This document shows, one piece after another, positions 12,376-24,700 of a stretch of DNA of 64,000 bases; position 1 is the first letter of the stretch, and the number at the start of each line of letters is the position of its first letter. The notes below the pieces were generated by a model. It made no database searches and was not told where the DNA came from. It saw nothing but the letters and a program-made list of their open reading frames with translations. Made by a program: the position numbers and the translations under genes. The DNA is from Marvania coccoides (taxonomy: Eukaryota; Chlorophyta; Trebouxiophyceae; Chlorellales; Chlorellaceae), in NCBI GenBank assembly GCA_963854735.1, contig OY978098.1, forward strand, positions 62,001 to 126,000, written 5' to 3'.

Positions 12376-12771
12376 ATCTGGATCACCCAGCCTGCATGCG
12401 ACCCGACATTGATTGAACGCGAGTATGGAATCCGTGAGCTTGCGGCAGCGCTGGACATCATGGAGGGTATGTGTTTGAGGGTGAGCGAAAGGGCAGTGCC
12501 ACGGGTTGGTTAATGCCTCCTTCAACTACTTACATGCAACCAGCCCCGTCAAAATGCCAAAATTAAGCGGCACATGTCAATAACGCACCAGGCTGAATGT
12601 GGAGGAAAGCATTTTCTACATGCTAAACGGGTTTGCCGGCCCAAGAGTAAGCTCAAGCAGTTTACGTATTTCCAAGTTGCAAAACCAATCTGATAACTAA
12701 CTGGGTGAGCATCTCATTGTTGCCACTTTAGCTTACGAAAGAAGAAGAAAGCGAAACTGTACCGGGTTGAG
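12376..12771 (+). other. Exon-like coding fragments, unresolved
   Basis: Between the lumenal-protein gene and the SirB1-like gene there are short stretches with coding-like composition bounded by splice-like signals. One is 12376-12466 (after CTCTAG, before GTATGT), reading CDPTLIEREYGIRELAAALD. Another is near 12593-12646, reading LNVEESIFYMLNGFAGPR before GTAAGC, followed by LTKEEESETVPG and a stop near 12771. The phases of the first two do not join without a stop, so no gene model is proposed. They may be a small gene with an unusual intron, a decayed gene, or chance. Confidence 0.25.
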
Positions 12772-13096
12772 CCAGTACGGCTCCGGCGGTTCTCTGGCCT
12801 GTTGGGCAGAGCAAGCAGTGGGAAAGGCTGCCCGACCATGCTGCCAATTGAGAGGAGCACCGAATCTTCCTCTCTCCCTGTCAATGCTAGTTTTCAGCCT
12901 GCAAAAAGTCAAACCTCTCCAATCCAATATATATATCTGGCACTTCAAACACTCTCTGCCCCATTCCCAATGAGTTCAAAAAAAATAACTAAAATATACT
13001 ATATGTAATCGTGTTGACAACACACAGCTGTGGGTTTGGCGTTTTGTTTTTTATAGAGAATCGAACATTGTTTTTTTCCGCCTGCGAACCGCCAAC

Positions 13097-14282
13097 ATGA
13101 TTAAACCAGGCCGTGTTAGACTTCTGACCGCGCCTGCGTACGGGCAAGCCCGTCCAAAGCGCTTCTTTTGCGGTGTTCGTGCTCACCGAGGCGGCGGGGA
13201 GAGAGAAAACGGGGTTGGTTCTCCCAGCCAGATTAATTTCGCGGACTTCCAGTCGGCTGCTGGGTGAGCATGTGTGCTTTCCCAAGAACAGCGCTGTTTA
13301 TTTCACTCCTTGTCAGTATATGCTAAGGTTTTCTCCGCTGCCCCTGTGTCTGGCAGAGCGTTGCAAGCCCTTGAGGACTACAGGATGCTGATGATGCAGC
13401 CTGAGCCCGACCTGTTGCACGGCGCCGTCCTCATCTCCCGCCACCGCCACCCTCGAGCTGACCTGGCCACAGTGAGAGACATGCTGGACGACCTAGCGGA
13501 GCAGGTGGGTGGAATTTACAGAATGAACCAATTGATACTACCTATTTAATACCAATGGTTGTCAAGAACAATGCAATTAATGTTGGTCGTGGTTTTTCAC
13601 GTTCACACAGGTGCTGCCCACGCTGCCGGAGACGCACTACCCCCTCAAGACCCTGGGCGCCATCTCCAGCTACATCTACGACAACCGCGGGTTCCGCGGC
13701 GCGGAAAACTACTACGACCCCTGCAACAGCTGCATCGACTACGTGGTGGCGGAGCGGGAGGGCATCCCAATCACCCTGTCCCTCGTTTACATGGAGGTGT
13801 GCCAGCGCTGCGGGGTCGACGTGGTGGGCGTCAACGTGCCTGGCCATTTCTTTTTGACGCCCGCAGACCCCGAGCTCGAGTTTTTCATCGACGCATTCAA
13901 CGGGGGCCGCATTTCGTTCCTCCAGGACGCGTCCGACACACTGAAGGCCATCTACGGCCGCGACGTGCGCCTGGACCCCTCCTTTCTGCAGCGCAAGGAC
14001 CCCATGCCGCAGCGCATCTTTTTCACTCGCATGCTCAACAATCTGAAGGCCATTTACGCTGCGCGCAAGGACTACCCTGCTGCCTACCAGATGAGTTGCT
14101 ACCTGCGCGTCACGCGGCCTGGCGACGTGGAGGAGGTCAAGGAGGCGGGCTATATTCTGTACCACCTGAAGCGGTACACAGAGAGCGCAGAGGCGCTACA
14201 GGAGTACCTGGAGCGGGCGCCTGGGGACGCCAAAGACATCCCTAAGGTGCGGGCGGTGCTGCGGAAGCTGCGAGGAGGCTGA
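13097..14282 (+). CDS. SirB1/transglutaminase-like protein with C-terminal TPR, probably plastidic
   Basis: Exons 13097-13263, 13357-13504 and 13611-14282 join in frame to give 328 residues. The start at 13097 opens a basic, Arg/Ala/Ser-rich leader that looks like a plastid transit peptide. The body matches the SirB1 N-terminal, transglutaminase-like domain: a helical stretch DLLHGAVLISRHRHP, then YYDPCNSCIDYVVAEREGIPITLSLVY and a later VNVPGHFFL containing the His position. In true transglutaminase folds the catalytic triad is Cys-His-Asp; here PCNSC and GHF are present, but activity is unknown for this group. The last ~100 residues (RIFFTRMLNNLKAIYAARKD onward) form TPR-like helices, as in bacterial SirB1 and its plant plastid relatives. 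The function is not established. Confidence 0.82.
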
Positions 14283-15425
14283 CGGATTTGAGGACTGAGT
14301 TTTGTGTTGGCTGGCTGGCTGTGGTGCGATGCGCCATTGTAGGGCACAGCGGCAAGAACGAATTTCTAGAATTAATTTCTGAATGAACTCGTAGAAAGGT
14401 AACCCCGCATTTTGAATGAAACTGAACATCGTGAACTAAAGCCATTTACTCTGATCGTGCTGTTGAATAACTTGATTGATTTTTTTGTGAAGGAAAATGG
14501 CTAACAAACGTTGCTGTGAAACTCTGAACACCGTCGTCTTCATGCATTTCTTTCTTTCTTTTTGTACTGTTTTTTGCCATCTCTCCCGCTGTGCGTTTTG
14601 CTTGCCAGAAACATGTATAACACTACCATTGCCATCCATTTTGCGATTTATAATGCTGAGCTTGTAAAGCGTCGTATCCTTTTCTCCAGATGTCCCCTGA
14701 AAAGACTGGCACAAACTGTAATCCCAATGCTGCCAGTGCCTATACTGTATGGAGCATTCTTGCTGCCTTGAATTCGGCGCCCATGCCGCCAGTTTTCTGC
14801 ATCGAGCTGCCAGACGCTGGAGTTGCTTTCACCTAAGACAGACTTCTGCCTAGCGGCTTGTTAATTGAAAGAATGACGGTATTACACTGAAGGGAAAGAA
14901 AAATAAATTCTAGGTGCGAAGTGGAAAGAGCCATGATCGGCCAGCGAAAAGGAAAATATATAAAAGAGACAAGTACCCCAATGCCCCCTTGAAGCATTGC
15001 AAACAAAAATGCTCTTCGGCATTTCATGCAAGACGATAAACGCGGAAAAATAAGTAATAGCAATGTGCTGCGAATAGAATGTCGACACAAATAACGATTC
15101 TATTATTGTGTGGTTGTAAAAGCATCCCCCCATATGGTAACCCCAAAGCAAGTAGAGCTTATGAAGAGTAGTTTTCCGAAGTTAACCCCAGTATCCCAAA
15201 AATTGGTGTGCCTAATAAATACGTCTTGAAAGGGAAAAAACCGAGAGAGTGTTTGAAAAGTGAGCTGCACGCGCGTAAAAAAAAAAAAAAAAAAAACTTG
15301 GAAGAAGTTTGAAAGCGCAGCAGAAAGGAGCAGAAACAAAGCAGCAGAGAACAAGATATTGACGTCAATTGAATGATGGGTAATTGATTAGTTTAAATGA
15401 TTGGTTATCCTACCAATAGCCGTGC
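14283..15425. other. Intergenic, AT-rich, no supported gene
   Basis: About 1.1 kb between the SirB1-like stop and the stop of the minus-strand multicopper oxidase. It contains short open frames without family resemblance and a run of about 20 A (15277-15296). Both flanking genes end here, so it should hold two 3' UTRs. Nothing else was seen. Confidence 0.5.
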
Positions 15426-18400
15426 CTAGGCCATGGACAGCTTGCGCCCGGTCTTCTTTGCCTTTTTCGGTTGCTTCGGAGGCGGGGGAGGCTTGGGGGT
15501 CTTCACCTTCTTCTTGCTGTTGGTCGCAGAAGACTCAACCAGGGTCTGGACAGTAGGAGGGGGAGGAGAGGCGACAACGGTAGGCTGCACAATTGCGGGC
15601 TTGACTGCGGGGGGAGGGGGGGAAGAAGCGACGCTAACGGGCTCCACGACAGCAGGGGGAGGGGGAGAGACAATCGCAGCAGTGACGGCAGCTTGGGTGG
15701 TGAGGGTGGGCGGCAACTGAGCGCAGTGGCCCTTCCACTGCGCCTTCCAGGGATTGTTGGGACCGCTCAGAATGGGAATATCGGTGGCATTGGGGTAGAA
15801 AATGCGGTACCAACTGTCGGCCAAGACCTTTCTCTCATAGGCGGCAGTGAGGGCGGGCAGCTCCGCAGTGGGCTTGGCCAGGGTGGGAACCGCCATAGGG
15901 TCAACATATGCGAAGTTATTGTAGACGATCTCATTCACCTCGATGAAGGCGGCAGCACTGGCGGCATTGGGTCCGGTGGCGGTGACCTGCATCGCGCGCA
16001 TCATGTCGTTGTCTTCGTGCCTCAGGTTGTGGCAATGGAACTGCGCAGAGAAATGCAAGTGATGGAGGTCAAGTTAGAAGAAGAAACAAAACAAAATGGA
16101 GGGGACAAGTGGAGCAACAGAATTTCAAGGACTTGCCATGTAGTCTCCACGGTGAGCACCGAAGCGGGCCACAATGTACACAGTCTGCGACGGGCCCAGG
16201 AAGAACCTGCATGCACAAAAAAATAGAAAAGAAACGCGTTGGATGATGGGGAATGTTTATTAATTTCGACGCTGCTGATTGGGCCTGCTGGTTCACTTAC
16301 ACATCCTTGGGGCTGCCTTTCTCGAAGGTCTTCACACCGCCGTCCTTGCTGCGGGACAGGATGTACAGGTCGATCAGGTGAATGTGGATGGGGTGGTACT
16401 GAAGAAAAATAAATTATAAAAGAACGGTGTTAGCAGCAAGTTTGCAGGGGCAAGAAGAAAGTAAGCGCGGAATCATGTGTCAAGCAGGAGAAAATGAGGT
16501 TAAAATAAATTATTTAAAAAAACGTACCCAGCCGCCTCCAGTCTCAAAGCGCCAGACCTCCCAGGTGTTCTGGCCAACGTCAGCAGCTGCGATCTTAAAG
16601 GTCTCCCAGGTGTGGCCGTTGATGGTCCATTGGCCGCCTGTGGAGCGAAAATAAAAATAAGATAAAATGAACAATGAGCGCGCTGCTGCATGAAGCTGTG
16701 AAATGGCTTTGAACACAGAAGGAACAATCAACTGGTGCTCACCAGAGCGGCCGAATTTCAGGGTGCGGTGGGACTGGCCAGCATCTGCCATGGCTTGCGC
16801 CTGAGCGATATCGGCGTCAGACATCACGCGGGTGAGGGGCTGGTTGGCGGCGATGGCGGTGGACGCGGGCTCAAACGCAGGGCCGCTGCCTGAGGAGCCG
16901 ACCTGGACCTTGCCCAGCAGGTGGGAGTAGCAGAAGTAGGGGGTGTCGCGCATTACGCCCTCGTCCTTGTCGTTGGCGAAGTAGAGGGTCTGGCCGGAGT
17001 ACTTGCCGAAGTCGCACACAACCTCGTAGCGCTCGGCGGCAGCAATGAAGAGACCGGAGGCGGCGAAAGCAACGGGCTTGGTGCGATAGCCACCGTCGGC
17101 GGCAATGACGTGGCACATGTTGTGGGCCACATCGACGCCAGCCTCGGTCTTGATCTTGAAGAGGTAGGGGCGGGTGACGGCGGCGTTGAGCAGGCGCATG
17201 CGGTAGAATTTAGGCTCCAGGTTGAACAGAGGGAAGGGGATACCTGCGCAGAACATAATATATTGCTGTTTGATTAGTTGAAAGTAGGAGGGAGGGGGGG
17301 GAAATAAAATAAAGGGGCCGCTACAAAGAGCTCAAGTAGTCAAGCAGCACAAAAAAAAAAGTGTTTTCCTACCGCTAATAAGGTTAATATCACCGTAGAA
17401 GTCGTCCGCGTGGACTCCCTCCTGGTCGAAAATCCTGAATTAAGAAAAAAAAGGGGGGGGGGGGGGGGGGGGGGGGTATCTGAAATGAGGTCAACAAAGT
17501 TATTAGAAATTAGAATTAAATGCTATGAATGAATTTAATGATGGTGCACCAACTAAGAATACAAGCTAACTCACATCTGGCACTCAGAATCAAGAACTTT
17601 GTCCTGGAACACCATGTGCAGCTCCTCAACGTCCTCGAGGTTCCATGGCTCGCCGCAGCCGCCGTACTTGGCCTTAGAGCTGACGTAGTAGAGGCCAGCC
17701 TGCAAAAGCACATTGACGGTTAATTTAGAATGGAAGAAAGCAGAAATTTTTAGGAAAAGAAAGAAAATTGCCGTTTATGCGATAAAAATTCGTTTCATTT
17801 TTATCCCCGTAGAAACGCACCATTCCGTAGTACGCATTCTGGCCTGTGATGTGCAGAGCATGATCATGGTACCTAAAACGACGGAAAAAGAAAAATTAAA
17901 AAGAAAAATGACGTTCGGGAAGGCAAACAAAAAAAAGCATAATAGGTATTTACCAGCCTGAAACGGGGCGGTTGTTGGGGTAGATGTACTCCTTGGTCTC
18001 GCCTGCGATGAATTTAATAGGATGAATGAGATTATTACGTCATCATGCGCATGCTAACAAGCACCCCCCCCCCCCCCAAAAAAAACAAAAAAACAAAAAC
18101 ATAACAACGCACCGACGCAGGTCTCATCTTCTGCCCAGCCATCAAAGGGAGCCAGGGAGGCGGAGCCATGGAGGTGCACGGAGAAGGGGCGGCCAGAGCG
18201 CCCAGGCGCGTCGCAGGGGTGCACGGTGCCGTTCCAGCGGCCGCCAATGTTGTTCTTGAAGCGCACGATGGTCTCTTCGCCAGCGGTGGCAATGATGGTG
18301 GGGCCAGGGATCTGATTGTTGTAAGCGAGGAAGTCCGTGCCGGGTTTGGCGGCGCAGGCGGGGACCACGGTGTTGAAGGGCTGGGCCTTGATTTCTTTTA

Positions 18401-18662
18401 CCTCGATTTCGTAGGAGGAGATGCAGTGCCCGTCATCGCGGCAGGTCTTGCCGTTGATGGGGGACGCCACAGCGGGGTTCTTGAAGGGCTGAGTAAAGAG
18501 GTTCTGGAGGGCATACGGGGTGCTGGGGAACCCATTCACCGAGTAAACAGCGTCACCGGCCGAGCAGGCCGCACCAAAGGGGCTGGGGGGGATGGTCTGG
18601 GCCATGGCGGTGCTGCAAAACAGGCCGCACGCCAGCAAAAAGGCGTAGACGCCGGTCTTCAT
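15426..18662 (-). CDS. Secreted multicopper oxidase (LPR1/CotA/bilirubin-oxidase type)
   Basis: Ten minus-strand exons encode 743 residues: 18662-18113, 18002-17954, 17872-17821, 17699-17575, 17434-17373, 17243-16743, 16637-16528, 16398-16301, 16206-16137 and 16040-15426. A signal peptide (MKTGVYAFLLACGLFCSTAMA) is followed by three cupredoxin domains. All four copper motifs are present: FSVHLHGS, WYHDHALHIT, HPIHIHLIDLY and FHCHNLRHEDNDMM. HxHG followed by DGWAED and the final HCHxLxHEDNDMM match bacterial CotA/bilirubin oxidase and plant LPR1/LPR2 ferroxidases rather than plant laccases. The C-terminal ~110 residues are Pro-rich (several SPPPP and PPPPPKQPKK), like wall-bound hydroxyproline-rich proteins. 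Likely role: oxidation of metals (Fe/Mn) or phenolics at the cell surface. The ninth intron uses a GC donor (ATG|GCAAGT), needed to give YMFHCH. Confidence 0.92.
17453..17476. repeat. Run of 24 G inside an oxidase intron
   Basis: An uninterrupted G homopolymer on the plus strand (C on the transcribed strand), in the intron between the fourth and fifth exons of the multicopper oxidase, just upstream of that intron's acceptor. Its length may be approximate because of sequencing limits. Confidence 0.8.
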
Positions 18663-20315
18663 GGAGGCTGCTGCAATTGGAGAGAGGTGGTGGTTGGGGC
18701 TGGAGCAGGCAGTAGTCCTCTCGTAGGCCGGGGGAAGAGCTATGCGCCAAGCGCGGTGTGTGCCGATCAGCTGAGGCTGCACAATTAAATAAATTTAACG
18801 GAAGTGGAACTGTTAGTTAGACGGCTGAAAACTCAAAGCTTCAAGATCACAAGTATTCGTGATAGTGGCGGTGGCGGTGCGAATGCAGCCCCGCAGGTAG
18901 CTTACCTGAATCTCGCCTCAATACTGTGTAAACAAACTTAAGAAGTGAAAAGGTGGCTGCCAGAGAGCGAATTTAACAGCGACAGCTTTCGTGTAGTCGC
19001 AAATTTTGTTGGTCGGTGCTGTAGTGCTGTGGTGTATTTTGGGCGGTTTGTTCTATCGGGATTTAGCGTCTTGCCACATACGGGTCCGGCATCGTGTAGA
19101 GCGCCCGCGTGTAGCCATGGAACTCGGAAGTGTTGACAGTATAGGCTCAATAAATATAGCGCAATACAACTTCTACAACTTCCCGCCTGCAACTCAATTT
19201 CCGACTGGGGAGTCCGCGCTGGACGGACTGGTGCAATTAACATGTGACAAATGAGTGTTGGCATTTCGCTGTGGCAAAAATAGCAGCATTTTTTTTCGCA
19301 GCTCTGCTGGATCATGGGGGGGGAAATATGCTCCTGAAATTCCTTTCCACGCGATTGGCACCTCCTCAGTTAATGTCAACCCTCAAAATAATAAATATGG
19401 TGCAGTGTAAATTGCAAAATTTCAATTTTTGGCGTCAAATAATGACGACAATAGCTCCTGCATATTTGAAAATGCGCGGGCCGGCCGGGGTGATTTGAAT
19501 CGGCCGCATCATCGATTTTCATTCTGATTTTTTTGTTGAAAATCTTGTTTTCAGGCTGTCAAATAAAAACTGCGCATTGCGATAGCTCAGCGCAATAGTG
19601 GACCCGAGGCGCACCGGGTTCTTTCAATGAAAAAATAGTTCCGTTATAAAATTCGCCTTTTGTTTGCCTCTTGCAGGCTGTATAAGGCCACAAAATATGG
19701 AACGCCAATCCAAATATTTATGAAAAGGCGGTCTATGGCCAGCAGGCGAGCCGCACTTCTCCACTCCTTCAAGGAATCCTTGATTGAACAGTTCTTTTCG
19801 TGTATTTTATTCCTAGCTTTGAACCCGACATTACAGAGGAAGAGCGCACCAACACTACCGCCAGCTGCTTGTGGCAACCCCCGTAGTATAGTCGGTAGGC
19901 AGAATTCGTAGTGCCGGCAACTGCCGCTCGTGTCTAACACCAGTGTATTTCGGAAGCCGAGGCGTTCTGATTGCCCACTCAGCCACTTGCCCGAGTGCTC
20001 CTGAAGTCTTGCCTGGGGTACTCCAGTGTCTTGCGCAGCAGCGAGGCCCATGGCGGTCGGTTGAGACATAATTAACAACGGGCAGGGCACTGCGCATTTA
20101 ATAGACTGCTGCCAGTTTGGGCATATGCACGACGTTATTTGCCAACCATTTTTTGCATTTGAAGGCTAGTAACCGAAATTCAGGTCTTGGCATTTTATTC
20201 AGCGATCTCTCTGAATGATAAACATTCTGTTTACAATAGAATACCATGTACAGGAAAGTGATATCAATAAATAAATAAATAAATATAGAAAGATTCCCCA
20301 TCCCCATCCCTTCTC
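18663..20315. other. Long intergenic region, no supported gene
   Basis: About 1.65 kb between the start of the multicopper oxidase and the stop of the LENG8-like gene, both on the minus strand. The part next to 18663 should carry the oxidase promoter and 5' UTR. Short open frames on both strands (for example a minus frame at 19644-20090 and a plus frame from 19117) have no recognisable domain and no splice structure. No tRNA or repeat was seen. Confidence 0.45.
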
Positions 20316-21518
20316 CTACCCTCCCTCAGAAGCAGTAGCTGCAGCCAGCCGCTTCGCCCCCTCCCTCGATGCTTTCACGTCAATCCACCGCCCGTCGCTC
20401 CTGGTCACCACCCCTCCTCGCGCAGCAATCCACTCCAAACACTCTTGCTCGTCTTCAAATCCCAACCACTCCACAACCTTGGACAATGGCACCCCGCTGG
20501 GGCCCCCGTAAGCCGCCAAAACTGCTGACCACGTTGCAGGCCGAGTCCTCTCGAGCAGCAAATCAAGCAAGTATGGGACCATGCGAGGGGCGGAATGGTA
20601 CAACCGCAAAAGCCCCACGCAGTCCCCTGCGCGGGCAGCCCTGGCGGCAGCCAGCGCGACCTTTATTGTGTCGTGGTTGTGCGGATCTAGAAGTCCCACT
20701 GCCGCAGTCTCCTGTAGCTCAATGGCCAGCACCCCTCGCCCACTAGCTGCCGCCAGCATGACAGCATACGCCACAAACTCCGCCGCTGCCTCTCTCGCTT
20801 TCTCGGACGCAGCGCTGCTGCGGTGTCCCTCGGCTTCTGCGTAGAGCTGCCGCAGGACAGACAGCGCCTGTTTCAGCTCTGCCCAGTCGCCCACCTCCAG
20901 CGCTATTCTGCTGTGCGTCTCATACACCGCTGCCGTCAGCTTGTCTTTAATGTGCTGCACCGTCAAATCCTGCCGAATGGATTTCAACTGGTTGCACGCC
21001 CATCGATAGCTGCACCCCTCAGCCCAACGCCGTTGCACCAGCCTCAACGCCTCCGCCAGCACCGCAGGCGGTCGCACGTCTGCCACGTCCGGCAGCGAAG
21101 TGAGTCGCAGGTACTCTTTTTCCAGCGACGTGCTTTGGCCGTGGACGGTGTCCCCAAACGACGCGCGCGCTTTCGCGAGGGTGACGTTGGTCTTGGAGCT
21201 TTCTGCAGCTGCTAGGTCTGCCAGGAAGCGCCGCCGCCGCCCCTCTCTCTGCGCCCGCTCGCGCGTGTCCACCACCACTTTGCCGACAGCAGTAGGGGTG
21301 GACGCTTCTGGGGGGCGAAAATACTGCCGGAAGGTGGAGGAAAGGGAGGCTACTGCTGCCGCTGCAGTCTTCTTCCTTGCGAGCTCAAAGGCGGTCGATT
21401 CTTGGGCGGCGGTAGACAAAAACGCAGCATTGGCGGCTTCGAGCTGGTCGAATATGGATAGCGCTTTGGTTTTTTTCTTCACGCCTGCCTTCTTCAAGGT
21501 GAACTTGGGTTCGTCCAT
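20316..21518 (-). CDS. SAC3/GANP-domain protein, LENG8/Thp3-like
   Basis: A single-exon gene of 400 residues. The N terminus is basic (FTLKKAGVKKKTKALS) and of low complexity. From about residue 130 the SAC3/GANP core is clear: SLEKEYLRLTSLPDVADVRP, then WACNQLKSIRQDLTVQHIKD, AVYETHSRIALEVGDWAEL and a C-terminal winged-helix-like segment LSKVVEWLGFEDEQECLEWI. These blocks are diagnostic of the LENG8/Thp3 subgroup of SAC3 proteins, which pairs with Csn12-like PCI proteins in mRNA processing and transcription elongation. It shares a 274-base divergent upstream region with the ZIP4-like gene. It appears complete, although animal LENG8 has a much longer N-terminal extension. Confidence 0.88.
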   Translation of the reverse strand: MDEPKFTLKKAGVKKKTKALSIFDQLEAANAAFLSTAAQESTAFELARKKTAAAAVASLSSTFRQYFRPPEASTPTAVGKVVVDTRERAQREGRRRRFLADLAAAESSKTNVTLAKARASFGDTVHGQSTSLEKEYLRLTSLPDVADVRPPAVLAEALRLVQRRWAEGCSYRWACNQLKSIRQDLTVQHIKDKLTAAVYETHSRIALEVGDWAELKQALSVLRQLYAEAEGHRSSAASEKAREAAAEFVAYAVMLAAASGRGVLAIELQETAAVGLLDPHNHDTIKVALAAARAARAGDCVGLLRLYHSAPRMVPYLLDLLLERTRPATWSAVLAAYGGPSGVPLSKVVEWLGFEDEQECLEWIAARGGVVTRSDGRWIDVKASREGAKRLAAATASEGG

Positions 21519-21792
21519 TCCAGGGTGAAGAGGGTAAAGCTGGTGAAGAGGCTTCGATGCGTTTTGTTTTTAATGTCAATTTTAATGAAAATGCGCCGAA
21601 ACTGCTCAAGGCCGAGCCTCAGACGGTGAAAACAATAAATATGATGTGGCAGCATTAACAAATGAAGAAAAGCCACGCATTTCGGATGGAGGTTGCCGCC
21701 AAAAATCTTACTTCTTTTGAATGGTTTTTTTAGGGTGGCCATGGGACTCGTTGTCAGCGCATTCTATAATTTTCTAAGCAAAATCAGTGGTC
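21519..21792. promoter_or_regulatory. Divergent promoter region
   Basis: A 274-base gap between the start codons of the LENG8-like (minus) and ZIP4-like (plus) genes. It must contain both 5' UTRs and promoters. No specific motif was identified. Confidence 0.5.
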
Positions 21793-24700
21793 ATGGAGGT
21801 GATCTCCGTCAACACTGGGCTGTCCCAGCAGTTGGTCAAGCTCATCTCCTCGTGCAAGACTCTCAAAGATTCAGCCTTAACACAGGGCTTGAAGCAGCTG
21901 CGATCCACCATTTCCACCGCCATCGCTGCTTTCAAGGCGTCCCCGGATGCGCATGCAGGGATGGAGGAGATCTTGGAGGCCGCAGCCCTGCTCTGGGTGA
22001 GGTTCTAAATTATATGTTAATGCTCACAAAAATTTACGTTTAGCTCATCCAGCTAACGCTTCTACCTTGAATGCAGAATGAAAGCTTGGGCATGGAATCA
22101 TCAGAAGGCGACGGAGGGTCGCCGTCGTCCCTCTTGAACGCGTCCATGAAGCAGGCGTCTCTAGACTTGCAAAGCGCAGTCCTGGACACCTCAAAACTGT
22201 CGCTCTCGCACCAGCTGCGCCTCACAGAGCACGCTCTCAAGGTAATTACTTTTTAGAAGCAAACTGATAATTTTCAAGCCTGTATAACGGCGTTCAATAA
22301 ATATTTTCAGACCGGTGAGCTGTGGGGGGAGTTAGAGCGGTGGGAGGCGGCAGACGCTGCCCTAGCCCTGTTCATGACTATGGCGTCTGCTCTGACAGCA
22401 GCGGCAACCTCGTCTGGCACCCCTGCGGCCCAGCAGGAGCGCTGCGCAGCCACTCTTTTTTCTGGCTTAATCCAGCGCCTCAGGGCCGCCCTGAGACTGG
22501 GACAGGAGGTGAGATCGATCCCTGAACGATCCATAAAATTATTTATAGCGTTTACATAATTTTCTGCACGCTCAGTATTCATTGAATTCGCGTATTTCTA
22601 TAAAACATCGCCGTTGCTTACGCCGTGCAGCTACCAGCTAGCGCCCTGCTGTTCAAGCTGAAGGAGCTGTCCACCCACCCGTCTTTACCCAAGAGCCAGC
22701 TCACCATGTTTGGCCTGGACCTCCTTTCGATCCTGGCTGCAGAGGGAGAGCGCCTCGTGGAGGTACGCTTGCTTGAATAACTCATTCCTGTTTAAAGTTC
22801 GCTTCTTTGCTGTCCCACAGCTGTCTTGCAATTATTTCATAATTATTTTAGGAGTTTACTGACGTTTGTCTTTGCGTTTGCAGGGCGGCAAGCATGTTGA
22901 AGCGGCTCAGATTCTGCAAGCTGCGCATGATGCACATGGCGGCCTCCAAGCAGCTTCCACAGAGATGCATGCCGCGGGCGTGGCCGAAGAAGTCTGCACC
23001 ATTGGAGCGCGCGTCCTGGTTCTCCTTGGATGGTCTCACCTCGAAGCAGCCCACACAAACGCTGGCCCGTCAGGTGGCGCTGGCGCTGCGCTGCGCTGCG
23101 TGCAGGCGCTGGAGCGCCACAGCCAGCGTTCGGCCTCCAGCATTGCGGTCCCGCTGCTGACTCATCGCGCGCTGCTGCTGAGCGGCAGGACAGGTGAAGC
23201 GGAAACTGAGCTGCTGAAAGTGGTGACCCACGAGGACGCTACGCCTGCTGCCTGCGCTTCCGCCATCAAAGCAGCACTTCGTACACCAGGTGGAGAGGCA
23301 GGGGCCAGGACTGCGCTCGCCACGGCGCTGGAAAACTCGCAGGGAGAAGATTTGTCGGCATTTGTTTTGGATCTTGCGGAAGCAGTGCTGGCTCCAGGGC
23401 GTAGCACCAGCAAAGGAGGAGACAAAGAGAGTGCCGACGTGTCTTCCTTCAGCCCCGTGGCCCAAGATGTGATTCTGGAGCTGCTGGAGGACGACTCGGT
23501 GCAAGATTTTGCCGCAAGCGATGGCGCTGCACAGCGCCGCCTCCACACGCTGTGCTGGAACGCCGGATGCAATGCGCTGGAGCGAGACGCGCCTGAGGAG
23601 GCTGCCAGGTACTATGCGGTGGCTGCTGCGTTTGCGTCGCAAGGAGACGTGGAGGCAGCGGTAGAGGCTCAAATGGCCCAAGCAATGGCGTTGTGCGGGG
23701 CTCAAGACTTCAATGGCGCGACGCAGCACCTCAAAGATGCAGAAAACGCAGCTCCTGGGCGTCTTTCGGTGGCTTTCTTGCGTTTAAAAGCGTGCTTGGC
23801 TGCTGGGGATCAGGACGCTGCTGCTGGAGCTTTGCAGGCTCTCGCCGGCGCCGAGGGGTGCGACGCAGAGATGCTGCGCGCGGCGTGCTGCGTCGCCATG
23901 GAATCTGGAATGAGGCAGGTGGCGGAAGCTGCGCTGGAAGCCTTGCTGCGGAGAGTTCAGGCGTTGGGCGATGGCGCAAGAAGCGTGCCAGGAGGGTACG
24001 AAGCTACTGTGTTCCAAAACCTGGTGAGCCTGTTGGATGGAGAGAACGATGCAGGGTGTGGGGAAAGGCTGCAGGATCTCCGGCGCCTGCTTGTCCAGCT
24101 TGCGCAGCGCATCTCTGTTGTCGGCGCAGATACCTTCTTTGCTGGTGCCGAGGTGATTTGTCTATAGTTGAACTGCTTCACTTCATAGCGTGGGCATCCA
24201 ATTACACCCCGTTAATTGCTGCAGGGTCATCGCCAGCTGCAGTGGTTTGAGCTGACAGCATGGAACGCAGGGTGCAGCGCCGCAAAGGCAGGGGACTGCG
24301 AGAGTGCAGCGGCCCTGATCGCACTCTCTGGGAACCTCAATGCATCTCAGCCGTCCCCCGACGCTGCCACCCTGAGGCGTCGGCACGTGAGTTTGTTGTT
24401 CATTTTTTATGAACAGTTTGGTTAACGAAGAATTGATGGGTTTTAATACATAATCGTGCATATAAGATTGGAACAATTTGATTGATTTGTAATTCTGGTA
24501 TCAGCAATCAGAATATTCCCTTCGATTTCTGCAGCTGGCGTACGTCATGGCTGCCGCTGCTGCGCTGGAGAGCCCGGGCAGCGACGCTCTGGCGAATTCT
24601 GCGCACCATATTGCTGCAGCTTTCACGGCTTCCAGCGTCCTGGACGGGCTCCAGGTCGTGCCTGGGGAGCAAGACATCAAGACTCGCATGTACTGCCACC

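Noticed and set aside
14833..15368. Cluster of short minus-strand frames rich in Phe/Leu/Ser
   Set aside because: They come from AT-rich and A-homopolymer sequence in a convergent 3' region; not coding-like.
19644..20090. 149-residue minus-strand open frame in the 18.7-20.3 kb gap
   Set aside because: No recognisable domain, composition unlike the neighbouring exons, no splice context. Could be a relic but cannot be supported.
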